Positions 7,075-11,632 of a stretch of 11,632 nt of DNA are shown here, piece after piece. Made by a program: the position numbers and the translations under genes. Numbering within the stretch: position 1 is the stretch's first letter; each line of letters begins with the position of its first letter. The stretch spans positions 1 through 11,632 of the forward strand of contig JAFMJA010000059.1 of the NCBI GenBank assembly GCA_017853735.1, given 5' to 3'. Under the pieces are notes generated by a model that worked only from the letters and a program-made list of their open reading frames with translations, was not told the origin of the DNA and ran no database searches. This stretch comes from Burkholderiaceae bacterium (GTDB taxonomy: Bacteria > Pseudomonadota > Gammaproteobacteria > Burkholderiales > Burkholderiaceae_C).

Positions 7075-7752
7075 TTAATGGCGCGCCAACGCAGTCTGCA
7101 GGCGTCGGATGGCACTGGCCGGGCTTGTCAGCACTGGTTTGTGAAGTGCTTGTTCAAGCTGTTTCTGCGTGTGCGCCATAGAGAATTGGCCGATCAAATA
7201 AACATCGCAGGCGGGCATTTGCATGGCGGCCTGTAAAACCATCCGGTCGTGGGTTTGTACATCACCTGCAAGGAGAATTTCCATAGCTCCTGCCGCACAG
7301 CCACCCTCTGTGGTGATTGGCAAACCTCTAAGCTCAATGGCAGTTTCGAGCTCTTTCAGCATGGATGCAGTCGAGGGCGCAAAGGTGGTCAGCAAGCCGA
7401 TACGACATGGCTTGCCCAATCTAGCGCATAAGTCGAGTGCGTCATCAAACATCGCCTCATTGGGTTTGAGCACAGGAATATTTTGGGCGTTTTTGGCGGC
7501 TTCAATCGCAGGACCAAAGGCCGAACAGGTAAAAAGAATCGCCTCGGCGCCTTGTTTTTCCATGTAGGAGGCTAGGCCTACCATTCGCTCAATCATGGGT
7601 GGTCCCATGCCATGTGCTTGCAAATCTGAGGGCAGGCTATCGTCCAGAAGATTTTTGCATTTGGCCTCTGGCCACAGTTGCTCAAAGACATCGCTGACAG
7701 GTTTGATTGCCAGAGGTGTTGCATGGATAAGCGCGATTCTTGGGCCAGTCAT
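7075..7752 (-). CDS. Aspartate/glutamate racemase family protein
   Basis: A 225-aa member of the Asp/Glu/hydantoin racemase superfamily, whose members catalyse cofactor-free proton transfer (racemases, maleate isomerase, arylmalonate decarboxylase). The start shows PRIALIHATPLAIKPV, followed by WPEAKCKNLLDDSL. The first active-site loop AILFTCSAFG supplies Cys76, and the conserved strand NIPVLKPNEAM follows. GRIGLL-type turns appear as CRIGLLTTFAPS (116-127). At the position of the second catalytic Cys, the sequence reads LIGQFSMAH (187-194), so only one of the two canonical cysteines is present. Related proteins that I recall in Burkholderiales share a QFS motif there. A two-base racemase mechanism is therefore doubtful; an isomerase, decarboxylase or other one-Cys chemistry is possible. 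No signal peptide is seen. It lies 29 bp behind the Bug receptor gene in the same operon. Confidence 0.85.
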   Translation of the reverse strand: MTGPRIALIHATPLAIKPVSDVFEQLWPEAKCKNLLDDSLPSDLQAHGMGPPMIERMVGLASYMEKQGAEAILFTCSAFGPAIEAAKNAQNIPVLKPNEAMFDDALDLCARLGKPCRIGLLTTFAPSTASMLKELETAIELRGLPITTEGGCAAGAMEILLAGDVQTHDRMVLQAAMQMPACDVYLIGQFSMAHTQKQLEQALHKPVLTSPASAIRRLQTALARH

Positions 7753-7781
7753 AGGATGGTTTGGACTTTCTTTTTTGAGTT

Positions 7782-8786
7782 TTATTTGGCTTGAATATTT
7801 GCAGCCTTGATGATCTCTGCATTTGTCTGCATCTCAGCACGAATCATCCCGTCAAATTGATCAGGACTCATTGGCATGGGTTCTGCCCCCAAACCGGCTA
7901 GCCGATCTTTCACTTCAGCAGACTGCAATGCCTTGAGCGAAAATTGGTTGAGCTTGATCACAATATCTTTCGGAGTTTTAGAGGGCACCAGCATGCCTGT
8001 CCAGAACAGGTAATCTGCTTTTTCAACTCCAGCTTCGGTGAGCGTGGGAACGTCAGGAAGCTGCGCGGATCGCTTGGGTGTTCCGACTGCCAAGGCCAGC
8101 AACTTTCCTGATTTGATCATCGGCAAGGCTGAAACCAATGGGGCAAAAAAGTAGTCGACGCGGCCGGCCATCGTTTCTGTAATGGCTTCGGGGGATCCCT
8201 TGTAGGGAACGTGTACAGCGTTGATGCCAGTAGCCAGTTTGAATTTTTCTGCGCTCATATAGGTGGCGCTACCCACGCCGACCGATGCATAGTTCAGTTG
8301 TCCAGGATTGCTCTTGGCGGCCTCCACCACATCCTTGACGGTCTTATAGCCCTTGGCTGGGGATACCACCATGACATTTGGAACGATGGCCAGTGGGGTG
8401 ACAGCAGAAAAGTCGCGCAATGGGTCATAGCTGACTTTGTTGATCAAGGGAAGCACGGTATGCGCACTGGTATAGACCAGTACGGTGTGTCCGTCGGCAG
8501 GTGCGTTGAGCAGACTTTGGATAGCCAATGTGCCCGCAGCTCCTGCCTTGTTCTCAACAACAACAGGTACTCCGAACTCGGCCTGCAGCTTTTCGGCAAC
8601 TGACCGAGCCACGATGTCGGAAGCGCTTCCTGCGGTTGCACCCGAGATCAGCTTGATCGGCCGGTTAGGAAAATTCTGCGCCTGCAGCGACAACGGTAGC
8701 GAAATTGTGAGTGCAGCCAACAGGCTGTAGCCAGTCATCCAGTGTTTACGCAAACTGGCAGTGCGAAAAATGAGATTTTTAAGCAT
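7782..8786 (-). CDS. Bug/TctC-family substrate-binding protein (receptor 3)
   Basis: The third periplasmic Bug receptor, 334 aa. The long basic n-region (MLKNLIFRTASLRKHW) and hydrophobic core end at a likely cleavage site after LQA, before QNFPNRPIKL. The ATG at 8786 is kept, because the internal Met17 would strip the basic n-region. Family motifs are FPNRPIKLISGATAGSASD (Asp57), VVVENKAGAAG, PADGHTVLV, VSYDPLRDFSAVTPLA, VHVPYKGSPEAITETMAGRVD, LPDVPTLTEAGV and VPSKTPKDIVIKL. Its ligand-loop SGATAGSASDIVAR differs from those of the two plus-strand receptors, which suggests a different ligand or binding mode. It starts 24 bp after the hydrolase gene and is followed 29 bp later by the racemase-like gene. 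No clear ribosome binding site is visible. Ligand unknown. Confidence 0.93.
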   Translation of the reverse strand: MLKNLIFRTASLRKHWMTGYSLLAALTISLPLSLQAQNFPNRPIKLISGATAGSASDIVARSVAEKLQAEFGVPVVVENKAGAAGTLAIQSLLNAPADGHTVLVYTSAHTVLPLINKVSYDPLRDFSAVTPLAIVPNVMVVSPAKGYKTVKDVVEAAKSNPGQLNYASVGVGSATYMSAEKFKLATGINAVHVPYKGSPEAITETMAGRVDYFFAPLVSALPMIKSGKLLALAVGTPKRSAQLPDVPTLTEAGVEKADYLFWTGMLVPSKTPKDIVIKLNQFSLKALQSAEVKDRLAGLGAEPMPMSPDQFDGMIRAEMQTNAEIIKAANIQAK

Positions 8787-8810
8787 GTTGGTTCAAGTTG
8801 AGGTGAAAGG

Positions 8811-9887
8811 TTAAATCCGCAGCAACCCGAGCTGCTGAGCCATCCAGTCAGCAGTGCGAAGTCGGTAACGATAGGGTCGGTTGTTGGCAATATGGTTGCC
8901 ATCTTCCACGATCAGCAGTTCCACTGGCCCAGAAGCTTCTTGCGCCATACGCTGTGTATCTTGCCAAGGAATGATGCGATCGAGCTTGCCAGTCACCAGA
9001 AATAGCGGACATTCAATTTGCTGGGAAATACCATTTTTCAGGGTCAGGGTATGACTGTAGGCTTTGGCTTCTTCTTGGGTTTTCAAGTGACTGCGCACGC
9101 GAAAGGCTTCTCGAGTCAGTTCTGGAAGAGCATCCCAGGTGTCACCAAAGCAGTAGGGACCTGCCAGGCCAATGCACGCCTTGAGTCTTTTCTCAAAAGC
9201 TGCTGCGCGAGGAGCATAGTAACCCCCGAGGCTAACGCCCCACAGTCCAATACGCTGGCTGTCAACCTCCTGGCAGTTGAGTAACCAGTCCACCATGGCC
9301 TTGACAGCAACCTCATAGTCTCCACGGATGGGAAATTGATATTCAGCCTCACCTTGGCCAGGCCCGTCGACCATCAAGGTGGCCATGCCACGCGCTAAAA
9401 AGGGAAGCTCATAGGCTTCCAGCTCCTCTTTCGCTGAGTCCAGGCCGGGCACCATGATTAATACTGGAGGTTTCACCGCGTCATAAGGAAGGCGAAGAAA
9501 GCCAGCCAAAAATCCGTTCTCATAGGGGATTTCCACACGCCGAGCTGGAGGGCGCATATGCGGTAGGGCCAGTTGTTTGCACTCGACAGCCTTCATATGC
9601 GCAGCGCGCATTTCATCGATATCGTGAACCGATACAAATTTTGCAAAGTGGTAGTACACCGCTGCGCGTGAAAGATGTTCACTGGCGCTGAGCTTGAAAT
9701 CTTGGGACAAGGCTTCTCGTCCAAGGTCTTCATGAACCTTTGCCCGTTGACACCAGGCGCCAGTCCATTGCTCCCAACGAGTCAGGCTTTCGGTTACTTC
9801 CTGAAAATCGGTCAGCAAGACGCCATTAGAAACAAAACGGGGAGCCCAATGCGAGATGGCAGATTGAATCCGTGGATCCTTGGTCAT
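8811..9887 (-). CDS. Alpha/beta hydrolase, 2,6-dihydropseudooxynicotine hydrolase-like (second copy of the family)
   Basis: A 358-aa relative of the plus-strand hydrolase at 984-2192. The helical N-terminal domain (about 1-115) precedes the hydrolase core: VEIPYENG (118-125), VPGLDSAKEEL (146-156), MVDGPGQGEAE (172-182), and DYEVAVKAMVDWLL. The nucleophile elbow is GVSLGGYYAPRAAA with Ser219, the acid is Asp303 in VTGKLDRI, and the base is His332 in EDGNHIANN. All three triad positions are present in canonical contexts. This layout matches C-C hydrolases such as 2,6-dihydropseudooxynicotine hydrolase. The two copies clearly diverge outside these motifs, so they are probably paralogues with separate substrates. 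It sits between the aldo/keto reductase (42 bp) and Bug receptor 3 (24 bp) in one operon. It appears cytoplasmic. Substrate unknown. Confidence 0.88.
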   Translation of the reverse strand: MTKDPRIQSAISHWAPRFVSNGVLLTDFQEVTESLTRWEQWTGAWCQRAKVHEDLGREALSQDFKLSASEHLSRAAVYYHFAKFVSVHDIDEMRAAHMKAVECKQLALPHMRPPARRVEIPYENGFLAGFLRLPYDAVKPPVLIMVPGLDSAKEELEAYELPFLARGMATLMVDGPGQGEAEYQFPIRGDYEVAVKAMVDWLLNCQEVDSQRIGLWGVSLGGYYAPRAAAFEKRLKACIGLAGPYCFGDTWDALPELTREAFRVRSHLKTQEEAKAYSHTLTLKNGISQQIECPLFLVTGKLDRIIPWQDTQRMAQEASGPVELLIVEDGNHIANNRPYRYRLRTADWMAQQLGLLRI

Positions 9888-9929
9888 GATGGAGTTGGAT
9901 TTTTGAAGTTAGGGGTGTTTAATAAAAAA

Positions 9930-10913
9930 TCAGATTCCCAAACCAGCCAGCATCTCACCGGGGTAGCGGTCCCCAGCGCGAGATTGTGGGGTAAAGATAC
10001 TTTCCAGCGCCAGTATGTCTTCCTTGCTGAGAGATTTGGATGCTGCAGCGACACTTTGTTCCAGGTATTTAATTCTTTGTGTGCCAGTGATCGCCACGAT
10101 GTCTTCGCCTTGGGCAACTACCCAGGCAATAGCCAACTGGGCAGTAGTAAGGTCTAGCCGATCCGCGATTTCTTTCATTTTGGCCACCAGGGTCAAATTG
10201 TTTTCAAGATTGACCCCATGAAAACGCGGATGGATGCGTCGGCGGTCATTAGGCGCTAAATCGTCAAAATTCTGAATGTCGCCTGTCAGCAAGCCTCTAC
10301 CCAGGGGCGAGTATCCCACGAATGCAATTCCCAGATCTCTGCAAACATTCATGATGTTGACCTGGGTATCCCGATACCACAACGAAAACTCGGACTGCAA
10401 GGCAGTGATCGGATGAACTCGATGGGCGCGTGACAGGGTTTCAACACCAGCCTCGCAAATCCCCAGGTATCTCACCTTGCCTTGTTCCACCAGACGCGAT
10501 AGCGCACCCATGGTGTCCTCAATCGGTACCTTGGGATCGACGCGGTGAAGGTAATAAATGTCAATACAGTCGGTTCCCAGGCGCTTCAGACTGGCTTCAC
10601 AACAGGACCGGGCATATAGTGGATCTGCATTAGTGGCTTTGCTGCCATCAGCCAATGTGATGTTGCCAAATTTACTGGCGATGATGGCCTGTTCTCTCTT
10701 TCCTACTAGAGAAGCGCGCAACCATTCCTCATGCTTGCCATTCCAGTACGCGTCAGAACTGTCCAAAAAATTGAGTCCCAACTCGAGTGCGCGGCTGATC
10801 AGGTCTTTGAATTCAGACTGACCTTGTGCACTGAAATCAGAAAATCCCATGCTATGTCCAAGGCCGATTGAGGAAACCAGCAGGTCAGATTTTCCAAGTC
10901 GTTTTTTGTCCAT
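9930..10913 (-). CDS. Aldo/keto reductase
   Basis: A 327-aa NAD(P)H-dependent aldo/keto reductase of the YakC/AKR13-like type, a single (beta/alpha)8 barrel that reduces aldehydes or ketones. It begins MDKKRLGKSDLLVSSIGLG. The catalytic tetrad is visible: Asp51 and Tyr56 in FLDSSDAY, Lys81 in IIASKFG, and His123 in IDIYYLHRVD. Cofactor-side motifs follow: GKVRYLGICEAG (where most relatives have LSE), ITALQSEFSLWYRD, YSPLGRGLLTG, and near the C-terminus ITGTQRIKYLEQSV. The length is normal. WNGKHEEWL replaces the usual YGxGHNE stretch. It is the first gene of the minus-strand operon. The 138 bp before it hold no gene of ordinary size and no promoter I can call with confidence. Substrate unknown; a redox step in the same pathway is inferred. 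Confidence 0.92.
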   Translation of the reverse strand: MDKKRLGKSDLLVSSIGLGHSMGFSDFSAQGQSEFKDLISRALELGLNFLDSSDAYWNGKHEEWLRASLVGKREQAIIASKFGNITLADGSKATNADPLYARSCCEASLKRLGTDCIDIYYLHRVDPKVPIEDTMGALSRLVEQGKVRYLGICEAGVETLSRAHRVHPITALQSEFSLWYRDTQVNIMNVCRDLGIAFVGYSPLGRGLLTGDIQNFDDLAPNDRRRIHPRFHGVNLENNLTLVAKMKEIADRLDLTTAQLAIAWVVAQGEDIVAITGTQRIKYLEQSVAAASKSLSKEDILALESIFTPQSRAGDRYPGEMLAGLGI

Positions 10914-11051
10914 AGAGGAATTGTTACGAATTTACGATCGGCCCGAAAGAGAAGCTTGAGCTACTAATTCAAAATCCAGACTGTTGGCAGACATAAAAAA
11001 TTCATCACCTGAAATTTAAACGGAACTTTAGAAAGTGGCAGTTAGCTCAAT

Positions 11052-11432
11052 CTATTTAATACAAACCAGCTTGTGCAGAGAGGCGCCCACTGTCCCTGGC
11101 TCAATTACTGCCCAAGGTGCTGGTTTTTTATCGCTGAGTAATATGTCTCCGTTGGCCATTGGGCGCGAGTAATCGGTGAACGATAGTGTTCTCACTCGGT
11201 TTTTCAGGCAGTCAAACTCTTTCCAGGACATTCTTGACCAAATGCCTTCAGCATTTCGTTGGTTGAGACTGCGAATCTCCCACATTCTTATCAGGCTGTT
11301 GTCCTGGCGTACTGTGGTCGGGTCGATGAAGTACTCTGCCACATCATTTTCACCCACCTTCACCCATTGCGACCACGCACATATCGGGCTTGCAATTAGA
11401 AAAACCAGAAGCAGGGATTTGATGCAATGCAT
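11052..11432 (-). CDS. Small secreted surface-adhesin E (SAE)-like protein
   Basis: A 126-aa exported protein. A signal peptide is clear: MHCIKSLLLVFLIASPICAWS, with mature protein from about QWVKVG. The rest fits the surface-adhesin E pattern as I know it: WVKVGENDVAEYFIDPTTVRQ, MWEIRSLNQ, a Ser-rich MSWKEFDC (Cys75), RVRTLSFTDYS, and an end reading EPGTVGASLHKLVC (Cys124). The two mature-part cysteines probably form a disulfide. Such proteins are common stand-alone genes in Burkholderiales, and their role is poorly known; the adhesin name comes from distant family members. It stands apart from the catabolic operon, 138 bp upstream of the reductase, and is read in the same direction. The 144 bp before it show no confident promoter or ribosome binding site. 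The family call is moderate. Confidence 0.75.
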   Translation of the reverse strand: MHCIKSLLLVFLIASPICAWSQWVKVGENDVAEYFIDPTTVRQDNSLIRMWEIRSLNQRNAEGIWSRMSWKEFDCLKNRVRTLSFTDYSRPMANGDILLSDKKPAPWAVIEPGTVGASLHKLVCIK

Positions 11433-11576
11433 GGGTTTTCAGTTTTTTTCTGTGTTTTTTGCGAAATTTGTCGAGTCATCTTGAGTGACCTGAAGCCAGA
11501 TGATGATACATAAATCCCTTGATCATTAGATAAATGAACCTACACTTTCGCAGCTAGTGATCCGACTGCAAATAAA

Positions 11577-11608
11577 AAAGACTTAGGTAATTTCTTACCT
11601 AAGTCTTT
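11577..11608 (-). terminator. Rho-independent terminator of the tRNA transcript
   Basis: A perfect 14-bp inverted repeat (11577-11590 and 11595-11608) encloses a 4-base loop. Read on the minus strand, the stem ends in a run of T residues (complement of the A-rich stretch 11571-11579), as expected for an intrinsic terminator. It starts eight bases after the CCA end of the tRNA, so it almost certainly ends the tRNA transcript. On the plus strand only three T residues close the stem, so it would act poorly there. Confidence 0.9.
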
Positions 11609-11615
11609 CAATGTT

Positions 11616-11632
11616 TGGCTCCCCGACCTGGG
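11616..11632 (-). tRNA. 3' end of a tRNA gene, probably tRNA-Asn (partial, runs off the window)
   Basis: On the minus strand the last bases read CCCAGG, TCGGGGA, G, CCA. These are the 3' part of a T-arm, the 3' strand of the acceptor stem, a G discriminator base and an encoded CCA. The paired 5' acceptor strand would be TCCCCGA. A stem starting with T and a G discriminator fit tRNA-Asn, as in E. coli where the gene ends in AGGAGCCA. The anticodon lies outside the window, so identity is inferred. The strong terminator eight bases downstream supports the call. Confidence 0.8.

Noticed and set aside
9675..10157. A 160-codon plus-strand frame spanning two genes
   Set aside because: It covers the ends of two strongly supported minus-strand genes and their gap, with no family resemblance.
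10956..11050. Inverted repeat TTGAGCTA / TAGCTCAA, arms at 10956-10963 and 11043-11050
   Set aside because: Eight-base arms 79 bp apart are close to what chance gives in a region this size, and no operator context was recognised.
11433..11576. Promoter for the surface-adhesin-like gene
   Set aside because: The stretch is A/T-rich in part, but I found no convincing -35/-10 pair with proper spacing on the minus strand.
1..11632. CRISPR arrays, insertion sequences, attachment-site duplications
   Set aside because: I saw no spaced direct repeats, transposase or integrase frames, and no second copy of the tRNA 3' end when reading the window.

Overview
The window looks like chromosomal DNA of a betaproteobacterium, most likely order Burkholderiales (Comamonadaceae or Alcaligenaceae type). 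The main reasons are three periplasmic solute-binding proteins of the Bug/TctC family, which is hugely expanded in that group, a DUF2322-type protein, a surface-adhesin-E-type protein, and the 3' end of a tRNA that fits beta-proteobacterial tRNA-Asn. Base composition is moderate. Genes are tightly packed, with no insertion sequence, CRISPR array or phage gene.

Left block, plus strand, 1-6660: six closely spaced genes run in one direction. They are a Bug receptor (its true start may lie left of the window), an alpha/beta hydrolase of the 2,6-dihydropseudooxynicotine-hydrolase-like group, two further alpha/beta hydrolases, a second Bug receptor that overlaps the gene before it, and a CocE/NonD (S15-type) hydrolase. 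The second small hydrolase (3094-3888) has glycine where the nucleophilic serine should be.

Middle block, minus strand, 10913-6689: a convergent run reads, in transcription order, aldo/keto reductase, a second dihydropseudooxynicotine-hydrolase-like enzyme, a third Bug receptor, an Asp/Glu-racemase-like protein and a DUF2322 protein. The two blocks meet tail to tail with 28 bp between stop codons.

Right edge, minus strand: a small secreted surface-adhesin-E-like protein, then about 140 bp without a gene, a strong rho-independent terminator, and the CCA-encoding 3' end of a tRNA, probably tRNA-Asn, cut by the window edge.

Reading as a system: each block pairs Bug receptor(s) with a dihydropseudooxynicotine-hydrolase-like C-C or ester hydrolase and accessory enzymes. 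Together they look like an accessory catabolic island that binds a carboxylated compound in the periplasm and breaks it down by serial hydrolysis, with reductase and racemase/isomerase steps. No membrane transporter subunits (TctA/TctB) or regulator are present in the window. The substrate cannot be read from the sequence, and the pathway assignment is inference.
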